64,000 nt of DNA. Source: Sphingopyxis sp. H050 (GTDB taxonomy: Bacteria > Pseudomonadota > Alphaproteobacteria > Sphingomonadales > Sphingomonadaceae). A program made the position numbers and the translations under genes. Each line of letters begins with the position of its first letter. Position 1 is the stretch's first letter. Shown here one piece after another: positions 18,612 through 27,458 of the stretch. The stretch covers positions 1 through 64,000 of the forward strand of contig NZ_LNRZ01000011.1 in NCBI RefSeq assembly GCF_001468265.1, read 5' to 3'. Below the pieces are notes generated by a model. The model worked only from the letters and a program-made list of their open reading frames with translations, was not told the DNA's origin and did not search any database.

Positions 18612-19555
18612 CCGAAACGCTACTTGCCGAGTTTCATAGTCTCGATCGCATCTGGTCGCGGTCACCCGAGGCGCTGGCGCGAATTCTCGGCAAGCAGAGT
18701 CCGGTCATAGGCCTTCTGCTTGCCGCGCGCGAGGCCGGCCTCGAAGCCATGCGCGCCGAATTGCTCGGTCGCGTGATCGAACCCTCCAGCCCAAAACTGA
18801 TCGAATATTTCAAGACCTCGATGGGCGCGCTGCCCGAGGAAATTCTTCGCGTGCTGTTTCTGGACGCGTCGCGCCGGCTCGTCGCCGACGAGCAAATGCA
18901 GCATGGCTCGGTTCGGCAGCTGGCACTTTATCCGCGCACGATTTTCCGGCGCGCGCTCGAGCTGGATGCGGCAGCTATCCTGCTGGTCCATAATCATCCA
19001 AGCGGTGACCCGACCCCGAGCGACAGCGATATTCGCGTCACCGAACTCCTGCGGGGCATCGGCCGGGCGCTCGACGTCGAACTCATCGACCATATTATCG
19101 TCACCCAGCGCGAGCACCATAGGCTGGCCGCCGGCAAAGCTCCGCCGAGGGGAAGACCGGGACCGCCGTTGACCCTCGGGGACGGGCACCGCGACCGCAT
19201 CGAGACAGAGAAGGGAGTTGCCGACCTCGCACTCGCCAATGCGCGCCGGACCTTGCGCCGGCGGTTGCTGCGCAAACAGCTTCTGGGCAATGATGAGCTA
19301 TTCGGCGAGCCGGCGTGGGACATGCTCATCGACCTCTTCATTCATGAAGGCGAGGCGAAGCCGGTGTCGACGAGCAGCCTCGGCATCGCCTCGGGGCTGG
19401 GGATGAGCAGCGCGCTGAGGCTGGTCCAGCGGCTCTGCGACGCCGAGCTCCTGGTCCGCACATCGGATCCCGCCGACGGACGGCGAAACTTCATCCAGCT
19501 GGCGCCCGAAGTCGCGCACCGGCTTACCGCCTATTTCGCGGCCGGCGAGGAATGA
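18485..19555 (+). CDS. RadC-like JAB-domain protein fused to a winged helix
   Basis: About 356 residues. The first ~215 residues are RadC-like, with the JAB metalloprotease-type motif HNHPSGDPTPSDSD (metal-binding His and Asp residues present). After a linker at ~220, the last ~110 residues look like a MarR-type winged helix (SLGIASGLGMSSALRLVQRL, then DPADGRRNFIQL). RadC proteins are common on conjugative islands, but their role is unsettled. The start is uncertain: a GTG at 18485 is the best in-frame codon before the conserved region; the frame is open back to 18122 but that part is a shadow. It overlaps the convergent copG-like gene by 25 bp. Confidence 0.7.
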   Translation: MAGSADPHPRNLAAPATPGARRQRAVLVHLVASIDPENSQSIAETLLAEFHSLDRIWSRSPEALARILGKQSPVIGLLLAAREAGLEAMRAELLGRVIEPSSPKLIEYFKTSMGALPEEILRVLFLDASRRLVADEQMQHGSVRQLALYPRTIFRRALELDAAAILLVHNHPSGDPTPSDSDIRVTELLRGIGRALDVELIDHIIVTQREHHRLAAGKAPPRGRPGPPLTLGDGHRDRIETEKGVADLALANARRTLRRRLLRKQLLGNDELFGEPAWDMLIDLFIHEGEAKPVSTSSLGIASGLGMSSALRLVQRLCDAELLVRTSDPADGRRNFIQLAPEVAHRLTAYFAAGEE

Positions 19556-19971
19556 GTGCCGGGCCGTGTGCCCAGCGATACTTCCTCCTGGAACTTCGGC
19601 CCAAGTTCCATCCGGCGCGCGAGCGTATCGACGAAAGCCTCCCACCGTTTCTTGCCGGTGGCCTGCGCCGCCTGCAGCGCCGCATCGGGGAGCGGCGGAT
19701 TGTTCGTCAGCCAGGACCGGATGAACAGCGCGGCGGTCTCGTTCGACAGCTCGATATGCCATTCGAGCCGCTCGATCTGCCGCGACAGGCGGTCGAGGCG
19801 CCGGGCAAGCACGGCCTCGAGCCGCTCCTCCTGATCGGGTGTGAGCAAGGATGCGAGCGCCGCTTCGACGATATCGGTTCGCGTCATGCGCCGGCTGCGT
19901 GCCCGCTCGTCGAGCTCGCGGCAAAGCGCGGCATCGAGGCGGAAGGTCCGTTTGACCGCGGGCTTTTTCAC
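19531..19971 (-). CDS. CopG-type ribbon-helix-helix protein
   Basis: 146-residue protein. The first ~45 residues (KRTFRLDAALCRELDERARS, then TRTDIVEAALASLL) fit a ribbon-helix-helix DNA-binding fold; a coiled-coil body follows (LARRLDRLSRQIERLEWHI). Such a gene often lies between traG and trbB in trb-type elements and may act as an accessory relaxosome or regulatory protein. It starts with GTG overlapping the traG stop (GTGA) and its end overlaps the convergent RadC-like gene. Confidence 0.78.
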   Translation of the reverse strand: MKKPAVKRTFRLDAALCRELDERARSRRMTRTDIVEAALASLLTPDQEERLEAVLARRLDRLSRQIERLEWHIELSNETAALFIRSWLTNNPPLPDAALQAAQATGKKRWEAFVDTLARRMELGPKFQEEVSLGTRPGTHSSPAAK

Positions 19972-22016
19972 AGATCGATTCCATCGCCCGGGTCGAGCGA
20001 TGCGTTGCGTGCATTGCGCTGCATCGCCCGGTCCATGGCGCGCCGGTCGCGCGCCGCGTTGCTCCCTTTGCCGTCGCGGTCGAAATCGAACTCGTTGACC
20101 TCGGGCACGGGTTCGGGGGCCACATCCTCATGATCGGCAAGGCCCGGCTCCCGCCGAATCCCCGAATTGGCCCCCTGTTCCTCCGTTGCTTCCGCCTCGG
20201 CTGGCGCAGCCGCTTTCGGGTCGCCGTCCTCCGCTGCCGATGCGCGGCGTCCGGCAGGCCCGGGTCCGGGAAGCAGAAGGACGGGCGCCGGCTCCTGCGA
20301 CCGCGGCGTCCAGTCGTCGTCCGCCCGTTTCGGCGCCCGGGCAGGCGGTGGCGGCGCGAGAATGCGGCTCGTGAACCGGGGGTCGACATAATAGCGTGCC
20401 TTCGCAGCCCGGATCGGCGGCACGCCGGCGGCCATGACGATCTGTTCGCCGGGCGGCAGCTGCATCACCTCGCCCGGCGTGAGCAAGGCGCGGGCGGTTT
20501 CGGTGCGCGAGACCATGAGATGGCCGAGCCAGGGCGAGAGACGGTGGCCGGCATAATTTTTCATCGCGCGCATTTCGGTCGCAGTCCCGAGCGCATCGGA
20601 AATGCGCTTGGCGGTGCGCTCGTCGTTGGTCGCGAAGCTCACTCGGACATGGCAATTGTCGAGGATCGCATTGTTCTGACCATAGGCCTTTTCGATCTGG
20701 TTGAGCGACTGGGCGATCAGGAAAGCCTTGATGCCGTACCCCGCCATGAAGGCGAGCGCGCTTTCGAAGAAATCGAGGCGGCCCAGCGCCGGAAACTCGT
20801 CGAGCATCAGGAGCAGGCGCCGCGGCCGCGCGCCGGGATTGAGATCCTCGGTGAGCCGCCGTCCGATCTGGTTGAGGATCAGGCGAATGAGCGGCTTCGT
20901 CCGGCTGATGTCGCCGGGCGGCACGACGAGATAGAGCGAGGTCGGACGGTCCCCCGCCATCAGATCGGCAATCCGCCATTCGGAGCGGCCCGTCACCGCC
21001 GCGATGACGGGGTCGCGATAGAGGCCGAGGAAGGACATGGCGGTCGAGAGCACCCCCGAGCGTTCATTGTCCGACTTGTTCAGCAATTCCTGCGCGGCCG
21101 CGGCGACGACGGGATGCACGCCCTTGTCCCCCAGATGCCGGGTCGTCTGCATGCGGCGCAGCGTCGAGACGATCGGTCGCCGCGGATTGGAGAGAAAGGC
21201 GGCGACACCGGCGAGCGACTTGTCTTCCTCGGCGTATAGCACGTGCAGGATCGCGCCGACGAGCAGCGCATGGCTCGTCTTCTCCCAATGGTTGCGCTTC
21301 TCGAGACTGCCTTCGGGGTCGACGAGCACGTCGGCGACATTCTGGACATCGCGCACCTCCCATTCACCGCGGCGCACTTCGAGCAGGGGATTATAGGCTG
21401 AGGATTTGGCATTGGTCGGATCGAAGAGCAGCACGCGGCCGTGCAGCGCGCGAAAGCCCGCGGTCAGCTGCCAATTCTCGCCCTTGATGTCATGGACGAT
21501 GCAGCTTCCCGGCCAGGTGAGCAAAGTGGGCACGACGAGCCCCACGCCCTTGCCCGACCGTGTCGGCGCGAAGCAGAGAATATGCTCGGCGCCGTCATGC
21601 CTAAGATAGTCGCTACCGAACCGGCCGAGCACGACCCCTTCGCCCCCGAGCATCCCGGCAGCGCGTATCTCGCGCCGGCCCGCCCATCGCGCCGAACCAT
21701 AGGTCTCGGCCTTCCGCCGTTCGCGGGCGCGCCATACCGACATGGCGATCGCCACGATGATGGCAGCGAACCCGCCCGACGCGGCGATCAGCGCGCCCTT
21801 ATAGAAGATCGGCGGCGCATAGGCGTCGAAGGCGAACCACCACCAGAAGAAGGCCGGCGGCGGATAGACGGGATAATCGCCAAGGCGGAACCAGGGCTCG
21901 CCGAGCTCGGGCTGGAAGGCGAGCGCCGCCGCCGTCCATTGCGTCGCGCCCCAGACCGCAAGGAGGACGATCAGAAACACGGCCGTTATCTGGCCCCAGA
22001 GAATCCTGTCGTTCAC
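19968..22016 (-). CDS. traG: TraG/VirD4 coupling protein
   Basis: 682-residue inner-membrane ATPase that delivers the relaxase-DNA complex to the channel. Two N-terminal membrane regions (ITAVFLIVLLAVWGA; FAAIIVAIAMSVW) are followed by Walker A (PTRSGKGVG), Walker B (LLLMLDEFPALG) and the conserved GQNNAILDNCHVRVSF region. The acidic, low-complexity C-terminal ~130 residues vary in this family. It lies just after the relaxase gene, as expected. Confidence 0.95.
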   Translation of the reverse strand: MNDRILWGQITAVFLIVLLAVWGATQWTAAALAFQPELGEPWFRLGDYPVYPPPAFFWWWFAFDAYAPPIFYKGALIAASGGFAAIIVAIAMSVWRARERRKAETYGSARWAGRREIRAAGMLGGEGVVLGRFGSDYLRHDGAEHILCFAPTRSGKGVGLVVPTLLTWPGSCIVHDIKGENWQLTAGFRALHGRVLLFDPTNAKSSAYNPLLEVRRGEWEVRDVQNVADVLVDPEGSLEKRNHWEKTSHALLVGAILHVLYAEEDKSLAGVAAFLSNPRRPIVSTLRRMQTTRHLGDKGVHPVVAAAAQELLNKSDNERSGVLSTAMSFLGLYRDPVIAAVTGRSEWRIADLMAGDRPTSLYLVVPPGDISRTKPLIRLILNQIGRRLTEDLNPGARPRRLLLMLDEFPALGRLDFFESALAFMAGYGIKAFLIAQSLNQIEKAYGQNNAILDNCHVRVSFATNDERTAKRISDALGTATEMRAMKNYAGHRLSPWLGHLMVSRTETARALLTPGEVMQLPPGEQIVMAAGVPPIRAAKARYYVDPRFTSRILAPPPPARAPKRADDDWTPRSQEPAPVLLLPGPGPAGRRASAAEDGDPKAAAPAEAEATEEQGANSGIRREPGLADHEDVAPEPVPEVNEFDFDRDGKGSNAARDRRAMDRAMQRNARNASLDPGDGIDL

Positions 22017-22044
22017 GCTCGCCTCCCATGATGGATGCCCGGCC

Positions 22045-23790
22045 TCACAGCCCGATGCCCCTGCCGCGCCCGAGCGCCCAGTCGACGGTGCCGCCGGGCG
22101 TCATCGTCCCGGTGACATGCTGGCCAAGATGCTTGTCGAGCGCCGGGCGCCAGGGAACGAGCTGGAAACCGAGCCCGTCGTCGATCATCGCGAAACGGCC
22201 CGAAGACAAAGTGACGCGTTCGCGGTAGATGCCGCTTACATGGTCATCGGCTCCCGAGGGCCTGTGCGCGAGGCCGGTGCGCTCGGCGATCGAGCGGAAC
22301 GCCGCGTCGAGGTCGCGCGCGTTCAAGGTCTCGATGAGACCCTGCGCGAGAATGACGCGCTGACCCTGGCGGCTCGCCAGTCCCTGCTCGGCGAGGTGGC
22401 GCGACCGCGCATCCATCGCATCGCGAATTTCGCGTCCGAAGCCTTGATGGCTCGCCGCCGGCTCGCGGGCGACGAGTTGACGGTCGAGCCAGGTCGCACC
22501 GGGCGCCGTCACTTGCGCACCCAGCGGCAGGTCCGATCGCGTCACGAGCGACTGCCGCATCTGCCCCTTCGCGTCGGCCCAGGATCGAAGCTCGACAATG
22601 GCGCCGGGCCGCGCGTCGCCGGTCATCTCCATGTCACCGAACCGCAGATGGTGCGTGCGCCCGTCGGCGCCGTCGATAATCGCATAGGCGCTGCCGGCGA
22701 GTTCGTCGTGAAGCCCGCGATCGACGAGGCGGCCGATGACCGGATCGGCGGGCACGTCGTCGTGGAGAGCAAGCACCGACGGGTCGAAGCGGCCGCCATC
22801 GCGGGTCAATGCGCGGTGCATGGTCTTGATGATGTCGCCGCGAACCGAGAGGTCGCGTAGCACGGCTTCGGCATCGCCGCGCATCACCCAGATGCCGGAC
22901 TCGATCTGCTCGGCAAGACCGAGCGCCTCGAGCTTCGCTGCCCGGCCGAGCAGCTGCCGATGAAGATGCCCATCGGCCCGCCCATCCGGTCGAAGATCGA
23001 TCTCGCCTGCCCCCTCGGCGGCCATCCGCTCGAGCGTCCGGTCGAGGCCCGTCCAGCGTTCGGCGTCGACCTCGCGCGCGAGCGCATCGGCGATGTCGCG
23101 CGCGCTGCGCGGCCCGAGCTCGAGCGTGGCGAGATCCTCGGCGCGCCAGCGCAGCCCTTCGCTCATATAGCCGCGATCGACGACAAGATCCTTCCCGTCG
23201 TCCGCGACGCCGCGCACGAGGATATGGATGTGCGGATTGTCGGTGTTCCAGTGATCGACCGCGATCCAGTCGAGCCGCGTCTCGAGATCCCTTGCCATGT
23301 CGGCCATGAGGTCGCGGGTGAAACGCCTGAGGTCGCCGATCTCCCCGGCATCTTCCGGACTGACGATGAAGCGGAAATGATGACGATCATCCTCGCAGCG
23401 CGATGCGAATTCGGCGCAGTCGGCGCTGTCCCCCTCCGCGTCGAACATCGATGCGTCGCGCCCGTCGCGAGTGACGCCGTCGCGTTCGAGATACTGGATA
23501 TGGCGCGCGAGCGGCGCCGAGCGGAAGCGCTGCCCCTTGTGGCGGACGATCCGCGCCTTGATGACGACGCGGCGGCCATCGGCACGGAAGCGCGCCCGCG
23601 CGAGCGCGCGGCGGCCGCGGCCATGACGCCCGGTGCCGCCGCCGGACCCCGGCGGCCGACGCGCGAAACCCTTGCGCGCCATCGAGCGACGCACCTGCCC
23701 GGCGAGGCTACGCCCCCGCCGCGACGCCCCGGCCCCGCGGTCCCGCACCCTTCCCGGCCGGACCTTGAACTCACCGTCGTCACCGCTCAC
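22045..23790 (-). CDS. Relaxase (VirD2/TraI type, DUF3363 C-terminus)
   Basis: 581-residue DNA-nicking transfer initiator. The metal-binding motif HIHILVRG follows DHWNTDNP; the tyrosine in HIQYLERDG is the best candidate nucleophile. The region YMSEGLRWRAEDLA and the C-terminal half fit the relaxase/DUF3363 architecture of alphaproteobacterial elements. The N-terminal ~75 residues are rich in Arg and Gly. The start is a GTG at 23790. It is transcribed toward traG, and the AT-rich region just upstream of its start is the best oriT candidate. Confidence 0.9.
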   Translation of the reverse strand: MSGDDGEFKVRPGRVRDRGAGASRRGRSLAGQVRRSMARKGFARRPPGSGGGTGRHGRGRRALARARFRADGRRVVIKARIVRHKGQRFRSAPLARHIQYLERDGVTRDGRDASMFDAEGDSADCAEFASRCEDDRHHFRFIVSPEDAGEIGDLRRFTRDLMADMARDLETRLDWIAVDHWNTDNPHIHILVRGVADDGKDLVVDRGYMSEGLRWRAEDLATLELGPRSARDIADALAREVDAERWTGLDRTLERMAAEGAGEIDLRPDGRADGHLHRQLLGRAAKLEALGLAEQIESGIWVMRGDAEAVLRDLSVRGDIIKTMHRALTRDGGRFDPSVLALHDDVPADPVIGRLVDRGLHDELAGSAYAIIDGADGRTHHLRFGDMEMTGDARPGAIVELRSWADAKGQMRQSLVTRSDLPLGAQVTAPGATWLDRQLVAREPAASHQGFGREIRDAMDARSRHLAEQGLASRQGQRVILAQGLIETLNARDLDAAFRSIAERTGLAHRPSGADDHVSGIYRERVTLSSGRFAMIDDGLGFQLVPWRPALDKHLGQHVTGTMTPGGTVDWALGRGRGIGL

Positions 23791-24021
23791 GGCGGGCCTG
23801 CCATATTACAAGATGCTGTATTTGCTGAGTAATGTTTGCGATCATATGGCCGAGCAATTGCGAGCCATATGAATTTTCCCCAGATTTGTGCCCTCCTTCG
23901 ACCAAATGGCTGGCAGCCCTTTTATCTCGCCATACTTCCCTTCCATCCCATCCAACCCTGCCATTCGCTGCCGGCTTTACCCCACAAGGCGCAGACGAAC
24001 GCGGCGGAGCGAGCGAGGCCA
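23791..24021. other. Candidate origin of transfer beside the relaxase gene
   Basis: 231 bp without a gene and far richer in A/T than its neighbours. It holds a perfect 8-bp inverted repeat CATATGGC/GCCATATG (23843-23850 and 23864-23871) with a GCAATTGC palindrome at its centre (23854-23861), a smaller ATTAC/GTAAT pair (23805-23809 and 23829-23833), and a pyrimidine-rich stretch near 23935-23965. Location and composition suit an oriT; no known nick consensus was found, so the role is inferred. It also must hold the relaxase promoter. Confidence 0.45.
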
Positions 24022-24771
24022 TCATCGACGGTCCTGACCGGAAAGCGGGACGAAGAGCGGGTGCCGCCCGGCGCCAGTGGCTGGCGCGGCGGCCGTCGGA
24101 CTATCGGGCAGACTGTTCGAGTCCGACACGGCCGGCGCGCGATCTTCGACGACAGAGGCATTGTCGCCCCGCGCGGCAAAGAGCGTCGATCGCTGCCAGC
24201 CCGGCGCGGCCGAAGGCGGCGCGGCGGCGCGCGAAGCAATGCCGGAAGCGCCAAGCTCGGGCGCGATCCGCGCGACATAGGCGCGCGTCTCGGCAGGCAG
24301 TCCGCGCCGTCCGGACGCATAGGCGTCGGCGCGGCCCGGTCCCGCATTATAGGCCGCGAGCATCAGCGGCACATCGCGGTAGCGATCCCACATCGCGCGC
24401 AGATAAGCGGCACCCGCAAGGATGTTCGAGCGCACATCGAACGGGTCGCTACCCAGTCCGTGGCGCGCCGACAGCATCGCCCAGGTCGCGGGCATGATCT
24501 GCATGAGCCCCATCGCGCCGGCGTGCGAAACGGCGCGCGCGTTGCCCCGGCTTTCGGCATGCATGACGCGCCAGATCCAGCGTTCGGGGATGCCGAAACG
24601 CTGCGACGCCTCGGCGACCGACGCCGCATAGGGATGGACATCGGCGCGCACCGCCGGCGCGGCGACGGCAGCGGATGCGCCGCCGAAGGGCGCGCCGAGT
24701 GCGCCGCCGAGTGCCGCCCAGCGCAGCGCGAGCGCAATGGCGGTGCAGGACGATCGCGGCCCGTATGCCAT
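24022..24771 (-). CDS. Lytic transglycosylase of the transfer system
   Basis: 249-residue exported muramidase that opens peptidoglycan for the channel (VirB1 role). After a signal-like N-terminus, the SLT domain spans about 50-160, with catalytic Glu in MHAESRGNARAV and the motifs GLMQIMPATW and AAYNAGPGRADAY. The C-terminal ~80 residues are low complexity. It begins 3 nt after the stop of the DUF736 gene, in the same minus-strand operon. Confidence 0.9.
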   Translation of the reverse strand: MAYGPRSSCTAIALALRWAALGGALGAPFGGASAAVAAPAVRADVHPYAASVAEASQRFGIPERWIWRVMHAESRGNARAVSHAGAMGLMQIMPATWAMLSARHGLGSDPFDVRSNILAGAAYLRAMWDRYRDVPLMLAAYNAGPGRADAYASGRRGLPAETRAYVARIAPELGASGIASRAAAPPSAAPGWQRSTLFAARGDNASVVEDRAPAVSDSNSLPDSPTAAAPATGAGRHPLFVPLSGQDRR

Positions 24772-24774
24772 GGT

Positions 24775-25107
24775 CTAGCTCCGCTCGCGCGCCGACGGGC
24801 GCGACCAGAGCAGATGATGTTCGCCCTCGTCGTGCGACGCGCGAAGCAAGTTCGCGCGGAGCGGAACCGCGAAGGCGGGGTCGTCGATCTGCACCGCGAT
24901 GAATGCTCCGGCACGCTCGCCGGTGCGGTTCCAGCCCGCACCGATTTCGATTCCGCTTGCAGCGTCGCCGAGGAACAGCCGCCATTCGGGGGCATGTTCA
25001 GCCGCCGACGGCTGCGCCCGAACGATGGTGATCGCGGCATCGCAGGTGAGGGTGCGCAGACGGCCGGCATAGCCGTCGCCGCACATTTCGAAAGTTCCGA
25101 TGAGCAT
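24775..25107 (-). CDS. DUF736 family protein (first copy)
   Basis: 110-residue cytoplasmic protein; the family is found almost only on conjugative elements and its function is unknown. The family opening (MLIGTFEM) and ending (DPAFAVPLRANLL, HHLLWSRP) are clear. The ATG at 25107 has a GGAG site 8 nt upstream, so it is preferred over a GTG at 25116. It lies between traF and the transglycosylase gene. Two diverged paralogues lie at 27459 and 30857. Confidence 0.88.
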   Translation of the reverse strand: MLIGTFEMCGDGYAGRLRTLTCDAAITIVRAQPSAAEHAPEWRLFLGDAASGIEIGAGWNRTGERAGAFIAVQIDDPAFAVPLRANLLRASHDEGEHHLLWSRPSARERS

Positions 25108-25112
25108 CGATA

Positions 25113-25682
25113 TCACTCCATTTCGCTACGGGGAAAAGCAAGATCGCGGCCCGAAGGGCGCCAGCGCAGCGGCGCGCCCGAGGCGTCGCGGGTCAGGATC
25201 GGGTGCGCCGGTCCGAGCAGGCCGGTGGTCGGAAGCGGCCCGAAGTACCGCCCGTCGAGACTGTCCGGCGCCGCATTGATCAGGAAGATTTCGCGGGGCC
25301 GGACGATGCGGCAGCCGAGCCAGACCGGCAGCGGCCGGCCGGCCCGGTCGCGCGCCAGCGCGCGGGCGACGGCCCGGCCATCGACGGTCACGAAGACGCC
25401 CGAGCGACAGAGGCGCGCGCCGGGGAGCGCGGCAACGCGCTTGATAAGCGGCACGCCGCGAGGCAGGTATTTGCGCCGCGCCATGTAGGCGGCGAGCTCA
25501 GCTGGCGGTTCGATCGCGACCCAATCGCCGACCATGGGCGCGGCGCCGGGATCGATGCGATACAGACCGACCGGCGCGCTTTGGCTCGCATTCCACAGCA
25601 GGCGCGGCGCCGGCGCGAACCAGGCTGAGAGACTGAGCAATGTCACAGCGGTAGCGGCAACATGGAGGTAGCCGCGGTTCAT
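25113..25682 (-). CDS. traF: TraF, S26-type conjugative signal peptidase
   Basis: 189-residue membrane peptidase of the LepB/TraF family. One N-terminal membrane segment (AATAVTLLSLSAWFAP) is followed by the serine region (SQSAPVGLYRI) and the lysine region (LIKRVAALPGARL), the Ser/Lys dyad. In RP4, TraF matures and cyclises the TrbC pilin; trbC is present here. The ATG at 25682 overlaps the DUF2840 stop (ATGA). Confidence 0.92.
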   Translation of the reverse strand: MNRGYLHVAATAVTLLSLSAWFAPAPRLLWNASQSAPVGLYRIDPGAAPMVGDWVAIEPPAELAAYMARRKYLPRGVPLIKRVAALPGARLCRSGVFVTVDGRAVARALARDRAGRPLPVWLGCRIVRPREIFLINAAPDSLDGRYFGPLPTTGLLGPAHPILTRDASGAPLRWRPSGRDLAFPRSEME

Positions 25683-26188
25683 GATTCGATCGCCCGGCGG
25701 CGTAGCCATGCCGCATGGCGCGCGGCGCTATAGGGACGAAAGGGCATCCCGGCTGCGAGACGGTCGGCGACATGACGCCAGTGATCGGGCGATGCGTCGC
25801 ACGGATCGACCCCGGCGGCCTCGACTGCATCGACCGCTTCGAGCACCCGCGAAACCTTCGGCCAGCTCTCGATGTGCAGCAGAATTTCGCCGCCGGGCCG
25901 GACGAACGGCAGCGCCGTATGAGGCTCGCCGACAGCGACCGCGGTGACGATCTGGATACTCGAGTGGATGGTGCCGAAGTCGTTCGAGGACCAGCGCAGA
26001 TAGGCGAAGGTCGCTCCCGGACGAAACATGACGATGCGCTTGCGGCGGCTGACGATCCGCTCGGCGGCGACGCGGCCAAAGCGGATCCACTGCTCGGTGC
26101 GGCCTTCGATCCAGGTCAGTTCGACCTCGGTCAGCGGCGGCTGCGCCGCTGCCGTGCTCGCCGCCGCGATGCGATCGCGCGGCATCAT
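25679..26188 (-). CDS. DUF2840 family protein
   Basis: 169-residue protein of the DUF2840 family, tied to trb-type conjugative islands next to traF. Function unknown. Visible conserved parts are WIRFGRVAAERIVSRRKRI and FRPGATFAYLRWSSNDFGTI. It is coupled to traF by ATGA and to the AlpA-like gene by an overlap of 4 nt. Confidence 0.85.
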   Translation of the reverse strand: MMPRDRIAAASTAAAQPPLTEVELTWIEGRTEQWIRFGRVAAERIVSRRKRIVMFRPGATFAYLRWSSNDFGTIHSSIQIVTAVAVGEPHTALPFVRPGGEILLHIESWPKVSRVLEAVDAVEAAGVDPCDASPDHWRHVADRLAAGMPFRPYSAARHAAWLRRRAIES

Positions 26189-26436
26189 CGGCGCACCGGC
26201 CGCGCCGGATGGACGGTTCCCTTGCCCGGATCGGAGGTCGAAGAGCGCCGGCCGATCTCAGCCCAGGCGTCGAGATCCTCGATCCCATAGACGACGCGTC
26301 CGCCAAGCTTGCGATAGGCGGGCCCGGTCCCGTAGCAGCGATGCTTCTCGAGGGTGCGGGCCGACAGCCCGAGATGCAGGGCGGCATCGGGCGTTCTGAG
26401 ATAGCGCGGGCCAAGGGCGGGCAAGGGGGGATTCAT
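26185..26436 (-). CDS. AlpA-like helix-turn-helix protein
   Basis: 83-residue small DNA-binding protein of the MerR-like excisionase/AlpA type: YLRTPDAALHLGLSARTLEK followed by RVVYGIEDLDAWAE. Such proteins act as activators or excision factors on integrative elements. The ATG at 26436 has a GGAG site 8 nt upstream, and a hairpin lies just before that site. Here it overlaps DUF2840 directly, whereas repA and parA genes commonly lie between them in related islands. Confidence 0.8.
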   Translation of the reverse strand: MNPPLPALGPRYLRTPDAALHLGLSARTLEKHRCYGTGPAYRKLGGRVVYGIEDLDAWAEIGRRSSTSDPGKGTVHPARPVRR

Positions 26437-26453
26437 TCGCGTGCTCCTTCCAG

Positions 26454-26483
26454 CCGCCGGGCCGAAAAAAGCCGGTGCGGCGG
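26454..26483 (-). promoter_or_regulatory. Leader hairpin before the AlpA-like gene
   Basis: A CCGCCG/CGGCGG stem (26454-26459 with 26478-26483) encloses a T-rich loop on the transcribed strand and ends a few bases before the AAGGAG ribosome site at 26444-26449. Similar hairpins precede four other genes in the island. Confidence 0.45.
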
Positions 26484-26534
26484 GTCGTGGAGCGTGGTGG
26501 CGCGAAGATGAGCGAGAGCCGGAGCGGCTAAAAT

Positions 26535-27345
26535 TCAGGGCAATTTTTGTCGCCCCGCAGGGCCGGCGAGCAGCGCCCGATAACCGCCCTGCATCAGACC
26601 GCGTGCTTCCTCGATCAACCGCTGCGTTCGCCTTCGTTCGGACGAGGACTTCCATTCGGCGCCGCGGCCGACCGACAGGCGTGGATAGATGATGAGGCGC
26701 GCGACATCATGAGAGGTGACGCCGGCGCCGCCCGGTTCCTGGAGGAGATCGAGAATGGCGAGCATCATGCCGAGGCGGCGCGCCTGATAGGCGGTCGGCA
26801 AGAAGCCGGCAGGCGGCGGGCCGGGCCCATCGCCGAGCCACCGATCGAACCGCACAGCCGCCTCGTGGCGCAGGCCGACCAACGAATCGCGCAGGATCAG
26901 GTTCGCAAGCGGGACGCCGGGCCTGTCGGTGCGGAGCCACAGGCGGTGCCAGGCCCGGTCGTCGGCGAAGACGAAGTGCCGGCCATCTTCCAGGCGGCGA
27001 TCGGCGACGACAAGATGGGACGGCGGAACCGCAAAGGCGTCAGCCGCCGGGCATCCCGGCGGCGCCACGTCGAGGATGTTGGTGTAACCGCAGATCGCCG
27101 CCGACCAGAGCGCAGGACTTTCGCGCGCCGAGCGGAACGGCGGACATGGGAAAGCAAAGACCCCAACGCCGGGCCATCGCCTCCCGCGCGGCAATATCGC
27201 CGCGGCGCCCGCCGGTCATAACGCAGTCATAGTCGCGGACATAAGCAGGGTTGCGGCGCAGAAATTCCTGCGCGAAGCCCGGAAAATCGAGCAGCGCCCG
27301 CTGCGTCACCTGTAATCCGGCCGTGCCTGCCACCGTCACCTCCAT
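26535..27345 (-). pseudogene. DUF2285-domain gene, split by a frameshift
   Basis: Two overlapping frames together give a typical DUF2285 protein of about 270 residues. The N-terminal part (start near 27345, FAQEFLRRNPAYVRDYD, then AMARRWGLCFP) is in one frame. The C-terminal part (SARESPALWSAAICGYTNIL, then RHFVFADDRAWHRLWL and LMLAILDL-type region) is in the next. The switch must occur between about 27125 and 27160 and corresponds to one extra base. It is a pseudogene, a sequencing error or, less likely, recoding. These proteins lie near repA/parA and alpA on alphaproteobacterial islands and may act in replication or regulation. Confidence 0.75.
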
Positions 27346-27421
27346 TGGGATGACGGCAGCATCGCGATCGGAGGATATCGGCCTATTCCAACATCGCGGA
27401 AGGCCGATCCCCAGAAATGGG

Positions 27422-27451
27422 TATCCCGCCCGGCTGCTGCCGGGCGGGATA
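27422..27451 (-). terminator. Strong hairpin after the second DUF736 gene
   Basis: A perfect 12-bp stem (27422-27433 with 27440-27451) and 6-base loop lie 8 bp past the end of the DUF736 gene. No long T-run follows on the minus strand, so it may be a weak terminator or an mRNA-protecting structure. Confidence 0.6.
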
Positions 27452-27458
27452 GGGGGGC

